Assembly (NCBI RefSeq): GCF_000426185.1
Contig: NZ_AUEW01000004.1
Span: forward strand, 248,001 to 312,000
Length of the DNA: 64,000 nucleotides
Direction of reading: 5' to 3'
Source: Cellulomonas sp. URHD0024
GTDB lineage: Bacteria > Actinomycetota > Actinomycetes > Actinomycetales > Cellulomonadaceae
The position numbers and the translations under genes were made by a program. The notes beneath the pieces were generated by a model. That model made no database searches and was not told where the DNA came from. It saw nothing but the letters and a program-made list of their open reading frames with translations. Shown piece by piece: positions 52,230 to 61,464 of the stretch; positions within the stretch are counted from its first letter, which is position 1; every line of letters begins with the position of its first letter.

Positions 52230-53498
52230 CTAGCGGCCGACCCGACGTCGCAGGTCGGCCACGATCGTCGCCTCGTCGGCGGTCTGCAGCACGTAGTCAC
52301 GAACCACGACGCGCCCCGCGACGACGACGTGCCGCGGCCGACGTCCGGGCGAGGCCCACAGCAGGCCGGCGACAGGGTCGGCGACGCCCGCGTCGGCCAC
52401 CCCGGAGACGTCCCACACGCACAGGTCGCCCGCGGCGCCGGTGCGCAGGTGGCCGAGGTCGGAGCGGCCCAGGCCCGCCGCCGACCCGGAGGTCGCCATG
52501 GCGAGCACCTCGCGCGCGGCCAGCGGCCGGCCGACGAGCGGGGCCACCTGCATGGCCAGGCGTGCGTCGGCGAGCAGGTGGCCGGCGTCGTTGCTGCCGC
52601 CGCCGCTGGTGCCCAGACCGACCGCGACACCGGCGTCTCGCAGGGCGGCGACCGGTGCGATGCCCCAACCCATCGGCAGGTCGCAGCCGGGTGCGTGGGT
52701 CGCCGTGGCACCGGACGTGGCGACCCGGGCGATCTCGTCGTCCGTCACGCCGCACAGGTGCGCGAGCGTGACGTCGGGGGCGAGCCAGCCCCACTCCTCG
52801 AGCAGGTCCAGCGGGCGCCGGCCGTAGCGTTCCAGCGCGATCGCGACGTCCACCTGCTCGTTCGCCTGGGTCCGCCGACGCAGCCCGAACCGCGCCGCGA
52901 CCTCGCCCAGCAGCCGGAACGTCTCGGGTGCGTCGCTGTGCACCCCCGCGGGTCCGACCGCGAGCTGGAGCATGTCGCTCTGAGCGACGACAGCCGCGAT
53001 CTGGGACGCCGAGATCGCGGCTGCCTCGGGGTCGTCCCGGGCGGTGCCGCGCACGAAGACGAGCCGCACACCCAGCCGCTGGGCGGCCTGGGTGGTGCCG
53101 AGCGCGATCTCGAGGCACCGGTCGGAGTCAGACGGCCACGTGAGGTGGTGGTCGGCCACGGTGGTCACCCCGTCGAGGACGGCCTCGGCCAACCCCGCCG
53201 CCGCCGCGACGGTGCTCAGCTCACCGTCGAGCCCGGCGTCGGCGTACGCGGAAGCCATCGTCGGCAGCCACGTCGTCATGGGGACGCCGCGGGTGCCGGG
53301 CAGGGTGCGGAACGCCGTCTGCAGCAGGTGGTGGTGGGCGTTCACGAGCCCGGGGGTGATCACGCAGCCGTCGACGTCGAGCCGGTCGGCGTCCGGTGCT
53401 GGCGTCGCGCTCACGAGCCCGTCGACGACGTGCAGGTCGCCCGTGGTCTGCGTGCCTTCGTCGACCACGATGGCTCGGGCGCCGGTGAGTGTCAGCAT
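52230..53498 (-). CDS. Amidohydrolase homologue lacking key metal ligands
   Basis: A 422-residue protein of the 8-oxoguanine deaminase/ATZ-TRZ type. The first metal motif is intact (TPGLVNAHHHLLQT), as are TTVADHHLTWPSD, AHLCG and THAPGCDLPMGWG. However, where the family has a HTHLAE-like motif it reads RRRTQANEQ, and where it has the metal-binding Asp in a VDG-type motif it reads GLGTSGGGSND. At least two ligands are therefore gone. It may be inactive, work with altered chemistry, or be a binding protein. Its start is divergent from xdhC with 43 bp between, so it belongs to the purine region. Confidence 0.8.
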   Translation of the reverse strand: MLTLTGARAIVVDEGTQTTGDLHVVDGLVSATPAPDADRLDVDGCVITPGLVNAHHHLLQTAFRTLPGTRGVPMTTWLPTMASAYADAGLDGELSTVAAAAGLAEAVLDGVTTVADHHLTWPSDSDRCLEIALGTTQAAQRLGVRLVFVRGTARDDPEAAAISASQIAAVVAQSDMLQLAVGPAGVHSDAPETFRLLGEVAARFGLRRRTQANEQVDVAIALERYGRRPLDLLEEWGWLAPDVTLAHLCGVTDDEIARVATSGATATHAPGCDLPMGWGIAPVAALRDAGVAVGLGTSGGGSNDAGHLLADARLAMQVAPLVGRPLAAREVLAMATSGSAAGLGRSDLGHLRTGAAGDLCVWDVSGVADAGVADPVAGLLWASPGRRPRHVVVAGRVVVRDYVLQTADEATIVADLRRRVGR

Positions 53499-53541
53499 GG
53501 AGGACTTGCTAGCACCTGCACGTGTCGAGGAGGTGACCTGG

Positions 53542-54558
53542 ATGCTCGAGATCGCTGATCGGTTGCTCGCACGGCTCACCGACGGGCACCGGGTCGCCGT
53601 CGCCACCGTCATCTCGATGAGCGGCAGCGGGCCGACCGTGGTCGGGACGTCGATGGCCGTCGACGACACCGGGGCGGTCATCGGGAGCGTCGCGGGCGGG
53701 TGCGTCGAGGGTGCCCTGTACGAGCTCTGCGCGTCGGTCCTGGCGGGGACGGAACCGGGGATCCAGGAGTACGGCGTCACCGACGACGACGCGTTCGCGG
53801 TCGGCCTGACGTGCGGCGGCGTCCTGCGGGTGCACGCACGCGAGCTCGGTCCCGCGGATCTGCCGGCGCTCTCTGCGGCCGCCCACGGTGCGGCTGCCCG
53901 CGTGGTGGTGCCGTTGTCCGGAGTCCTCCCGACCGGTCGGGAGCTGCCGGACCGCACAGGCATCGTGCGGTTCACCGGGCCGGACGGCGGCGTCGAGGTG
54001 TTCGTGGAGGTCTCGGACGCGCCGTCCCGCATGGTGATCTACGGCGCGCTCGAGTTCTCCGCGGCCCTGTCGTCGGCCGCGCGGGCGGTCGGGTACCGGG
54101 TCACGGTGTGCGACGCGCGCGCCGTCCTGGCGACTCCTCGGCGGCACCCCGGGGCCGACGAGGTAGTCGTCGACTGGCCGGTCCGGCACCTGGCGACCTT
54201 GTCGCTGGGGCCGCGGGACGTCGTCGCCGTGATGTCGCACGACGAGCGCTTCGACGCCGACCTCGTGCTGGCAGCCCTGCGGTCCGGCGCCGGCTTCGTC
54301 GGGGCGATGGGGTCGAGACGCACGCAGGACCGCCGCACGGTCGCGCTGCTGGAACGCGGTGCGACCGCCGACGAGCTCGCCCTGCTGCACGCGCCGATCG
54401 GCCTCGACATCGGGGCATCGACCCCCGCGGAGACCGCGGTCTCGGTGCTCGCCGAGGTCCTGGCGGCCCGCGCGCACGCGTCCGGCCGCCCGCTGACCCG
54501 CACGGTCGGCCCGATCCACCGCCCGGCCCCGGCATGGCCCACGACGACGCCGACGTAG
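53542..54558 (+). CDS. xdhC: Xanthine dehydrogenase accessory protein
   Basis: A 338-residue XdhC/CoxI protein, which binds sulfurated molybdenum cofactor and helps insert it into xanthine dehydrogenase. The N-terminal domain shows AVATVISMSGSGPTVVGTSM and GSVAGGCVEGALYELC with its Cys. The C-terminal Rossmann domain shows VIYGALEFSAALSSAARAVGYRVTVCDAR and GFVGAMGSRRTQDRR. The start is the ATG of MLEIADRLL with GAGGAGG 8 nt upstream. It ends before the repeat array and faces the xanthine dehydrogenase genes. Confidence 0.9.
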   Translation: MLEIADRLLARLTDGHRVAVATVISMSGSGPTVVGTSMAVDDTGAVIGSVAGGCVEGALYELCASVLAGTEPGIQEYGVTDDDAFAVGLTCGGVLRVHARELGPADLPALSAAAHGAAARVVVPLSGVLPTGRELPDRTGIVRFTGPDGGVEVFVEVSDAPSRMVIYGALEFSAALSSAARAVGYRVTVCDARAVLATPRRHPGADEVVVDWPVRHLATLSLGPRDVVAVMSHDERFDADLVLAALRSGAGFVGAMGSRRTQDRRTVALLERGATADELALLHAPIGLDIGASTPAETAVSVLAEVLAARAHASGRPLTRTVGPIHRPAPAWPTTTPT

Positions 54559-54605
54559 CTGAGCCCCGCCCTCCGCTCGACCTCCGCCCACCACCACCGC
54601 CCCAG

Positions 54606-55035
54606 CGTCCGCACTCGTGGTGGCTATAGCGCCCACCTGCGCGGACGTTCGGTGAGGCCGTTGACGGCGAGGCTGTGGGGAGGCCTGCGCAGCGTCCGCA
54701 CTTGTGGTGGCTATAGCGCCCACGTGCGCGGACGTTCGGGGAGGCCGTTGACGGCGACGCTGTGGGAAGTGGCTGCGCAGCGTCCGCACTTGTGGTGGCT
54801 ATAGCGCCCACGTGCGCGGACGTTGCGGATGAGGCTGGGCAGCGTCCGCACTCGTGGTGGCTATGGCGCCCACGTGCGCGGACGTTCTGGGGAGGCCGTT
54901 GACGGAGAGGCTGTGGGAAGTGGCTGCGCAGCGTCCGCGCTTGTGGTGGCTATAGCGCCCACGTGCGCGGACGTTGCGGATGAGGCTGGGCAGCGTCCGC
55001 ACTTGTGGTGGCTATAGCGCCCACGTGCGCGGACG
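54606..55035. repeat. Array of six 42-bp palindromic repeats
   Basis: Six copies start at 54606, 54693, 54781, 54843, 54932 and 54994, each 42 bp. They begin CGTCCGC and end GCGGACG, with the core GTGGTGGCTATAGCGCCCAC. Each is an imperfect palindrome centred on GCTATAGC: 16 of 21 positions pair by Watson-Crick rules plus one G-U. Spacers are themselves repeated in two classes: about 46 bp (after copies 1, 2 and 4) and an identical 20 bp (after copies 3 and 5). The array fills the 490-bp gap between convergent genes. It looks like a REP/BIME-type cluster and may also act as a double-sided terminator. No gene is seen in this gap. Confidence 0.85.
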
Positions 55036-55050
55036 GTGGGGGAGGCTGGG

Positions 55051-57765
55051 TCAGCTCGGTTGGGTGAGGCGCCAGAGGCGGTCGGGGGTCATCGGGAGCT
55101 CGTAGGGGCGGACGCCGAGGGCGTCGCGGATCGCGTTGGCGAGGGCCGGGGCGACGGGGTTGTACGGCGCCTCGCTCATCGACTTGGCGCCGAGCGGGCC
55201 CAGGGAGTCGGTGGTCTGCGCGAACAGGACCTCGGTGTGCGGCAGGTCGATCATCTGCGGCACGTGATAGGCCCGGAACGAGGCGGTGGTCACGCGGCCC
55301 TCGTCGTCGAGCCGGAGCTCCTCGAACAGCGCGGTGCCGATCGCCTGGCCGACCCCGCCCTCGACCTGCCCGCGCAGCTGCTCGGGGTGCAGGACGGTGC
55401 CGGCGTCGACCGCCTGCACGGAGCGCAGGATGGTGACCTCGCCGGTGTCCGGACGGACGGCCACCCGGAACGCGTGCACGTTGAACGCGACCGACCGCGG
55501 GGAGCCGTCGTGCGTGCCCTGCCCGGTGAGCCCGGGCGCAGCGGCGGCGATGTCCACCAGTCGCACCCCGTCGGCGACGTCGACACCCAGCACGGAGCCG
55601 TCCCAGGTGCGGGGCTCGTCGGACGGGTGGTCACGCAGCGCGGCGGCCGCGGCGAGGATCTTGCCCCGGAGCTGCAGCGCCGCGCGGTGCAGGGCCAGAC
55701 CCGCGACCACCGTGCCGGCGGACGCGAACGCGCCCGTGTCGTACCCGGTCACGTCGGTGTCGGACTGCCTGACGACCACGCGGTCGACCGTCGTGCCCAG
55801 TGCCTGCGCGACGAGCTGCGCGTGCACGGTCGTGGTCCCGTTGCCGAACTCCGTGGTGCCGACACGAGCCTCGTAGCGGCCGTCGTCGAGCAGCCGGACC
55901 GACGCCTCGGCGTAGTGCCCGCGCGGCGCGATCGTCGCGATCATGGCGATGGCCATGCCCTCGCCGACGAGGGCACCTGCCGGCGTCGGTGCGTCCAGCG
56001 ACCGGTCGGCGAGGGCTGCCTGTGCCAGGTCCACGCACTGGTCGAGGCCGTAGGAGTGCATGTCGAGGTCGCCGACCTCGTCGGGATCGGTCACCAGCAG
56101 GCGGTCCCCGGGCACCACGACGTTGCGCCGCCGCAGCTCGAAGGCGTCGATCCCCACGAGGCGCGCGAGCTCGTCCATGGCGGACTCGATCGCGAGCTGG
56201 ACCTGCCCGAGCCCGTACCCGCGGAAGGCACCCGACGGCATCGTGTGCGTGTAGACGGACTCGGCGTCGACCCGCTTGTTGGCGCAGCGGTACACCGAGA
56301 CCGACTCGTTCACGCCGTGGAACATGACGCCGGGACCGTGGTTGCCGTAGGCGCCGGTGTTGGCGAGCACGTCGATCTTGAGGGCGGTGAGCACGCCGTC
56401 CGCGTCGGAACCGAGGTCGACCGTGACGCGGAAGGGATGCCGGCTGGGCACGACCGTGAACTCGTCGGCCCGCGTCATCTCGTACTGCACGGGCCGCCCG
56501 GTCCGCAGGACGGCGAGCGCGACGAGGTCCTCGGTGAGCAGCTCCTGCTTGCCACCGAACCCGCCACCGACCCGCCCGGTGAGGACGCGCACCTGGGAGT
56601 GGTCGAGGTCGAACAGGTGCGCGATCTCCTTTCGGGTCAGGTAGGGCACCTGGGTGCTGGTGCGCAGGACCAGCCTGCCGTCCTCGTCGAGCCAGCCACG
56701 CGTGGCGTGGGTCTCGAGCGACGCGTGCGCGACCCGGCTCGTCGACCAGGTCCCGTGCACGCGGTGGGCCGCAGCGTCCAGGCCCGCGGCGACGGAGCCC
56801 ATCTCCGCGTGGAGCTGCGCGACGACGTTGCGTCCCGGCTCGGAGATACGCGCCTCCGGCCCCTTGTCGCCGTGGACGAGCGGCGCACCGGGCCGTCGCG
56901 CCGCGTCCGGGTCGACGACGGCCGGCAGGACCTCGTACTCGACCTCGATCAGGGCGCGGGCCCGTTCGGCCTCGCGCAACGAGTCCGCGACGACGACGGC
57001 CACCCGCTGTCCCCGGAACCGGAGCACGCGGTCCAGGACGAGCGTGTCGTCGGGGTCGTCGAGCCGGCTCTCGTGCCGGGCGGTCGAGAAGTGGTGTGCT
57101 GGGGAGTCCTCGTAGGTGAGGACGGCGAGCACGCCTGGCGCCTGCGACGCCTTCCGGGCGTCGATGGACACGATGCGCGCATGCGCGTGCGGGCTCCCGA
57201 GCACCGCGAGGTGCGCGAGGTCCACGTCCGGCACGTCGAGCGTGTAGGGCTCGGTGCCGGTGACGATCCGTCGCGCCGCGGGCGCCCGCACCGAGCGTCC
57301 CGCGTCCTGGCCGGCGAGCGCATCGACGGTGTTCGACGTGCCGCGGACGGCGTCGCAGATCGACCGGTAACCGGTGCACCGGCAGAGGTTCCCCTTCAGA
57401 GCCCGCGCCACGTCCTGCGTGACCTCGCCCGACAGGCCCAGACCCGCGACGGTCGTGACGTAGCCCGCCGTGCAGAACCCGCACTGGAACGCGGCGGCGT
57501 CGACGAACGCCTCCTGCACGGGATGGAGCGACTCGACCGTCCCGAGCCCGGAGGCCGTGGTCACCGACCGACCCTCCGCCCGGAACGCCGGAACCAGGCA
57601 CGAGTGGGTGGGGCGGCCGTCCAGCAGCACCGTGCACGCGCCGCAGTCGCCCGCGTCGCAGCCCTTCTTGACCTCGGTGTGCCCATGGTCGCGCAGCACC
57701 GTGCGCAGCACCTGCCCGGGCGCCGGGTCGACGTCGAGCTGTGCGCCGTTCACCTCGAGCTTCAC
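55051..57765 (-). CDS. Xanthine dehydrogenase-type molybdenum hydroxylase, [2Fe-2S]+Moco fusion
   Basis: A 904-residue fusion. Residues 1-75 form a plant-type [2Fe-2S] domain ([15 protein letters not shown]), and residues 75-160 a helical [2Fe-2S] domain (CGFCTAGYV, then [11 protein letters not shown]). The rest is the molybdopterin domain with [26 protein letters not shown], and the catalytic Glu in [21 protein letters not shown]. It would oxidise hypoxanthine or xanthine to urate. In Bacillus these parts are separate (PucE and PucD). The GTG start overlaps the FAD subunit stop as GTGA. Confidence 0.88.
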   Translation of the reverse strand: MKLEVNGAQLDVDPAPGQVLRTVLRDHGHTEVKKGCDAGDCGACTVLLDGRPTHSCLVPAFRAEGRSVTTASGLGTVESLHPVQEAFVDAAAFQCGFCTAGYVTTVAGLGLSGEVTQDVARALKGNLCRCTGYRSICDAVRGTSNTVDALAGQDAGRSVRAPAARRIVTGTEPYTLDVPDVDLAHLAVLGSPHAHARIVSIDARKASQAPGVLAVLTYEDSPAHHFSTARHESRLDDPDDTLVLDRVLRFRGQRVAVVVADSLREAERARALIEVEYEVLPAVVDPDAARRPGAPLVHGDKGPEARISEPGRNVVAQLHAEMGSVAAGLDAAAHRVHGTWSTSRVAHASLETHATRGWLDEDGRLVLRTSTQVPYLTRKEIAHLFDLDHSQVRVLTGRVGGGFGGKQELLTEDLVALAVLRTGRPVQYEMTRADEFTVVPSRHPFRVTVDLGSDADGVLTALKIDVLANTGAYGNHGPGVMFHGVNESVSVYRCANKRVDAESVYTHTMPSGAFRGYGLGQVQLAIESAMDELARLVGIDAFELRRRNVVVPGDRLLVTDPDEVGDLDMHSYGLDQCVDLAQAALADRSLDAPTPAGALVGEGMAIAMIATIAPRGHYAEASVRLLDDGRYEARVGTTEFGNGTTTVHAQLVAQALGTTVDRVVVRQSDTDVTGYDTGAFASAGTVVAGLALHRAALQLRGKILAAAAALRDHPSDEPRTWDGSVLGVDVADGVRLVDIAAAAPGLTGQGTHDGSPRSVAFNVHAFRVAVRPDTGEVTILRSVQAVDAGTVLHPEQLRGQVEGGVGQAIGTALFEELRLDDEGRVTTASFRAYHVPQMIDLPHTEVLFAQTTDSLGPLGAKSMSEAPYNPVAPALANAIRDALGVRPYELPMTPDRLWRLTQPS

Positions 57766-58553
57766 GCGAGCTCCCTTCGGACCTGCTCCGCCAGCCGAAG
57801 CGTCTGTGCGCGACGCCAGTCGGGGGCACCGTGCGGGTCGTCGTACCAGTCCTCGATCGTGTCGACCGCCTCGGCCACCGCACCGGTCGACGGGTACGAC
57901 GAGAACGCGAACCGGTACGGCCGCGGGACGCTCGCGGTGATCGTCGCGACGAGCCCGTCCCCGTCCCGACGGCCGACGACGATCGCGCCGGACCGCCCGT
58001 GCCGGGTGAGCGCGGCCCGGCCGAAGGCGGAGGGCGACGCGAGCGCGTCGGCATGGATCGTGATCGAACGGAGCACGTCCCCCGGACCCAGTGCGGTCGA
58101 GCGCACCCCGGTCACGAGGTCGAGGACGGGCAGCTCGTACTCGCCGGAAGGTGTCCAGACCACCGCGGTCGCCTCGAGTGCCACGGCCAGGGTGATCAGC
58201 GAGCCGGCCGGGAGCGCCAGGCAGATGTTGCCCCCGACGGTGGCGAGGTCCCAGACCTTCTCCGACATCACGAGCGAGCGCAGGCACTCGACGACCAGGT
58301 TCTGCGACCGCCATCCCGGCACGGCCGGCAGGTCCGCGAGCTGTCGCAGGGTGCACGTCGCGGCGATCGTCAAGCCCTCGCCCACCTCGAACGGCGCCCA
58401 GCCCAGCCCGGTCAGGTCCACCAGCTCGGACAGGTCGCGCTGTGGCTCGGAGAAGAGCCACGTGCCGCCGGCCAGGGGCGCGCTGCCGGGGCCGAGCACC
58501 AGGTCAGAACGGCTACGCGGCGTGCGGATGTGGTCCAGTGACGTCAGGTCCAT
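57762..58553 (-). CDS. Xanthine dehydrogenase FAD subunit (PucC/XdhB type)
   Basis: A 263-residue FAD-binding subunit of the molybdopterin dehydrogenase family. The first FAD motif is [24 protein letters not shown] and the second is [19 protein letters not shown]. The catalytic unit is completed by the fused subunit encoded next, with a 4-nt overlap. It carries electrons from the iron-sulfur clusters to NAD or another acceptor. It is the first gene of this minus-strand pair. Confidence 0.88.
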   Translation of the reverse strand: MDLTSLDHIRTPRSRSDLVLGPGSAPLAGGTWLFSEPQRDLSELVDLTGLGWAPFEVGEGLTIAATCTLRQLADLPAVPGWRSQNLVVECLRSLVMSEKVWDLATVGGNICLALPAGSLITLAVALEATAVVWTPSGEYELPVLDLVTGVRSTALGPGDVLRSITIHADALASPSAFGRAALTRHGRSGAIVVGRRDGDGLVATITASVPRPYRFAFSSYPSTGAVAEAVDTIEDWYDDPHGAPDWRRAQTLRLAEQVRRELA

Positions 58554-58611
58554 GAGGCCCCCGAGTGTTGCCTACCTCGATGTCACGGACGTTACGCCGC
58601 CTCACGAGCCG

Positions 58612-59997
58612 TCACGGGCGAAGGGACTCCAGCCGCGCCAGGGACGGTTCCACCTCGCCGGACTGCACCGTGCGGAGCTCCTCGGCGACGATCGGGTCGG
58701 GGACCCCTGCCATCCGGAGGTAAACCTCGTACCAGCGGAGCGCGAACACGTCGTTGCCGGCGTCCGCGATCAGCTCCAGGCCCTCGTCGTCCGCGTCCTG
58801 CGGCCACACGCCCCAGCGCGCGTACGCGACCAGTGCGGCGGCGAGCTCGTCGCCGACCGCTGATCGCATGCTGTTGATCTGCGCGACAGCGAGAAGGAGA
58901 TCGTGGTGTTCCTCCGCGGCCCGGGTGACGACGGGTGCCAGGGCCTCGGCGCGCGCGAGAATCGCGGCCACCCAGGTGGGGTCGGCGTTCGTGGTCACGT
59001 CCTCGAGGATCGTGGTGATGGCATCGGCGAGCTTCGAGGGATCTGCGAGCCCGGCCTGGAGGAGCTGCTCGGCTCGAGCGTCGAAGTCCCCGCCCGCCCG
59101 GTAGTACTTCACCAGGTCTGCACCGCCAACCGGGACGGCGATCGTGGGCAGCGGCGGTGCCGTCGACGTGGCCTCGGTCAGCGCGGCCTTGTTCCGGACG
59201 GGACCGTAGGGGATCAGCCGCAGCCCGGTCCGGAGCGGCTTGTACGCCTCGGGCTTCGTCGTGTAGAGCGGCGCGTCGTACGCGATCGCGGTGGCAGCAC
59301 ACAGGAGGTCGGTTCTGTCCAGAATCTCGGTCTCGTCCAGGTCTGGCTCGGCAAGGTCGGCGATGTGCCCGTAGATCCGCAGCACGGTGCTGTCGACGGG
59401 GACCGGCTCCGTGAGGAGCCACGGGTCGAACACGATCGATCGGATGATGCGGCCGTCCCGGGTCCGACGCCTGAAGAAGACTGCGAGCTCGATCGCAATG
59501 GCGGCGCTCACGAACAGCGCATCGTTCGGCGCGAACTTCGCCGGATCTATCCGTGCATGGATCACGGACATGTCGATCGTCACCACCTTCGCCGAGGACG
59601 TGTCCACGGCTGACGGGATCACCGCGCCTCTGGCGCTCTCAGCGGGTCCCATCGAGAGGCTCAGGAGGCCGCTGGCCGACCGCGAGACCGAGAACAGATC
59701 ACCTTCGGCTCCGGAGTCGAGCTGCGGATAGGTCAGGTACTGCCCGGATGTCGCCCAGGTGACCGCGCAGGGTGCACCCGATGCGTCGAGGACAGTCACC
59801 GACCGAGGGCCGATCAGTGCCTCGCCAGGTACGTCGATGAGGCGGTGCGCGGCGTCGGCGTCTCCGGTCTCATGCCGACTGAAGGACGACAGGCGGCGGC
59901 CGGACGACGGTCGCGGGAGCCCCGCCCTCAGGTAGGACTGCGGCGACGGGAGCGCATCATCGATCTTCGCAAACGGCACACGCGGGACGATATCCAT
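58612..59997 (-). CDS. Unknown protein with a central PIN nuclease domain
   Basis: A 461-residue protein. Residues about 136-265 resemble a VapC-type PIN domain: IDMSVI with Asp142, FVSAAIAIEL with Glu170, ILDRTDLLCAATAIAYDAPLYTT with Asp230, and a Glu (250) near the usual fourth acid. PIN toxins are about 130 residues; this one has a 135-residue N-terminal part of beta type and a 195-residue helical C-terminal part, which I cannot assign. No separate antitoxin gene is next to it. Codon bias is weaker than in neighbours, so transfer is possible. It might be an RNase of a defence or toxin system, but this is a guess. Confidence 0.6.
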   Translation of the reverse strand: MDIVPRVPFAKIDDALPSPQSYLRAGLPRPSSGRRLSSFSRHETGDADAAHRLIDVPGEALIGPRSVTVLDASGAPCAVTWATSGQYLTYPQLDSGAEGDLFSVSRSASGLLSLSMGPAESARGAVIPSAVDTSSAKVVTIDMSVIHARIDPAKFAPNDALFVSAAIAIELAVFFRRRTRDGRIIRSIVFDPWLLTEPVPVDSTVLRIYGHIADLAEPDLDETEILDRTDLLCAATAIAYDAPLYTTKPEAYKPLRTGLRLIPYGPVRNKAALTEATSTAPPLPTIAVPVGGADLVKYYRAGGDFDARAEQLLQAGLADPSKLADAITTILEDVTTNADPTWVAAILARAEALAPVVTRAAEEHHDLLLAVAQINSMRSAVGDELAAALVAYARWGVWPQDADDEGLELIADAGNDVFALRWYEVYLRMAGVPDPIVAEELRTVQSGEVEPSLARLESLRP

Positions 59998-60070
59998 ATG
60001 GCACCCCGGACGGCAGGGGCTGGATGGGTGACCACGACTCCGCGCATCCGGTTGCGCAGGGCCTGCCGGG

Positions 60071-60757
60071 TCAGCGGCCGGCTCGGCCGATCGAGCCGGC
60101 GATCGCGTCGGCCAGTTCTGCCGGGTGGCTCAGGGCCGCCAGGTGGCCCCCACGGACCACCACCGGCTCGCGGCCCACACGCTCGCGGGCGACCCGCTGC
60201 TGCAGCTCGAGCGGGAACAGCCGGTCGTCGCGGCCGGCGACGACGGTGATCTCTGAGGGCCACGAGGTGAAGGTGCAGGGATCACCGAAGACGGTGTCGG
60301 TCTCGGGGGACGGATTCGCCTTCATGAACGCGACGAGGTCGGGCGGGACGTCGTGGTAGAAGTAGACGTCGTCGTCGAACTCGGTGGTGTAGCCGCGTTC
60401 GTGGGCCGCCGCCACGAGGGCATCGTGGGACCCGACGTGCCCCCACCAGTCACCCGGCGTCTCGCCCGGCACGGGGATCATCGCGTTCACGAACACCACG
60501 CCACGGGTGGGCACGCGCTGCCAGACCAGGGGAGCGGTGAACCCACCCATCGACTGCGCGACGAGCGTCACGTCGGTCCGGTCGCCGATCGCCGCGACGA
60601 CGGTGTCGGCGTACGCCGGCAGGCCGCACGCCGGGTCGGCCGCGGGCAGGTCCATCGCGACGGCGTCGAACCCACGGGCGCGCAGGTCGGCCTCGACGAG
60701 GTGCCAGAGCCAGCCCTGGCCGCCTGCGCCGGGGATCAGGGCGATGGCCTCGTTCAT
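60071..60757 (-). CDS. Alpha/beta hydrolase, salicylate esterase-like
   Basis: A 228-residue alpha/beta hydrolase of the MES/EstC group. It starts with ALIPGAGGQGWLWHLVEADLRARGFDAVAMDLPA. The nucleophile Ser is in LVAQSMGGFTAPL, the acid in VVAGRDDRLFP, and the base His in VVRGGHLAALSHP. The lid region has the group's VFVNAMIPVPGETPGDWW. The substrate is a small ester or lactone of unknown kind. The ATG of MNEAIALIPG was used; an upstream codon is less likely. Confidence 0.85.
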   Translation of the reverse strand: MNEAIALIPGAGGQGWLWHLVEADLRARGFDAVAMDLPAADPACGLPAYADTVVAAIGDRTDVTLVAQSMGGFTAPLVWQRVPTRGVVFVNAMIPVPGETPGDWWGHVGSHDALVAAAHERGYTTEFDDDVYFYHDVPPDLVAFMKANPSPETDTVFGDPCTFTSWPSEITVVAGRDDRLFPLELQQRVARERVGREPVVVRGGHLAALSHPAELADAIAGSIGRAGR

Positions 60758-60779
60758 CGCCACCACGCTAGGGCGTCAG

Positions 60780-61433
60780 CTACCAGGGTGCGAGTGCCAG
60801 GTGCTCGTCCCACCGCGAGTCCGGTCCGCAGCCGCCCGTGTAGCCGTCGGGCATCCGGGGGTAGACCTCGACCCAGTAGCGGTGGGCGAGCGCCTGCGCC
60901 TCGGTCGGTGTCGCGCCGAGCGCCTCGGCCATCTCGGCGTCCCTCTGCAGCGCCGCGCACTCGGCCTGTGCCTCGTTGTCGATCCCGACCATGTGCATCG
61001 TCTCGTGACTGAGCACGTGCACCGCCACGACCTGGTCCTCGCCCGGGTCCCGCTTGTCCGACGAGAGCCACGAGCGCAGGTCGCCGCAGACGCGGTACTT
61101 GATCACGGTCCTGCGCTCGGGTACGCCCTCGGCAGTCCACCGGACATAGCCGAGCTCGGACCCGAGATCGGTCCACGTCTCGCCCGCGGTCTGGCAGTGC
61201 ACGGCGACGGACCCGCCGGCGACCTGTGACGCGCCATCCTGCAACCGGTGCTCGAGGCGCGCGTGCAGACCGAGCGGGACGGCGCACCCGACCGCGACGG
61301 CGAGGCACAGGCCGACGCTGATCTTCGGGAAGGGCCCGACCCGACCGAGCACGTCCACGCGGGTGAGCACCCACCGGACCGAGACGATCGTCGCGACGGC
61401 GAGGAACCCGATCAGCACCAGGGTGAGGAACAC
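60780..61433 (-). CDS. Membrane-anchored protein with HExxH motif
   Basis: A 217-residue protein with two N-terminal membrane segments (FLTLVLIGFLAVATIVSV and ISVGLCLAVAVGCAVPLGL) and an outer domain. That domain holds VVAVHVLSHETMHMVG, where His143-Glu144-x-x-His147 is a zincin motif, with Glu154 and Glu158 following as possible third ligands. Four cysteines in the outer domain may form disulfides. It could be a small cell-surface metalloprotease; I cannot name a family. The C-terminal WDEHLALAPW is unusual. Confidence 0.7.
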   Translation of the reverse strand: MFLTLVLIGFLAVATIVSVRWVLTRVDVLGRVGPFPKISVGLCLAVAVGCAVPLGLHARLEHRLQDGASQVAGGSVAVHCQTAGETWTDLGSELGYVRWTAEGVPERRTVIKYRVCGDLRSWLSSDKRDPGEDQVVAVHVLSHETMHMVGIDNEAQAECAALQRDAEMAEALGATPTEAQALAHRYWVEVYPRMPDGYTGGCGPDSRWDEHLALAPW

Positions 61434-61464
61434 AAGGGTGCATCGGCGCAGGCGAACCGGAACT

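Noticed and set aside
54101..55002. Small open frames inside the repeat array with phrases such as AHVGAIATTSADA
   Set aside because: They arise from the repeat sequence in several frames and have no ribosome sites or family signs.
54606..55035. Regular repeats with spacers of about 20-47 bp, at first sight like a CRISPR array
   Set aside because: Spacers are copies of each other, not unique; lengths fall in two classes; repeats are long palindromes; no cas gene is near.
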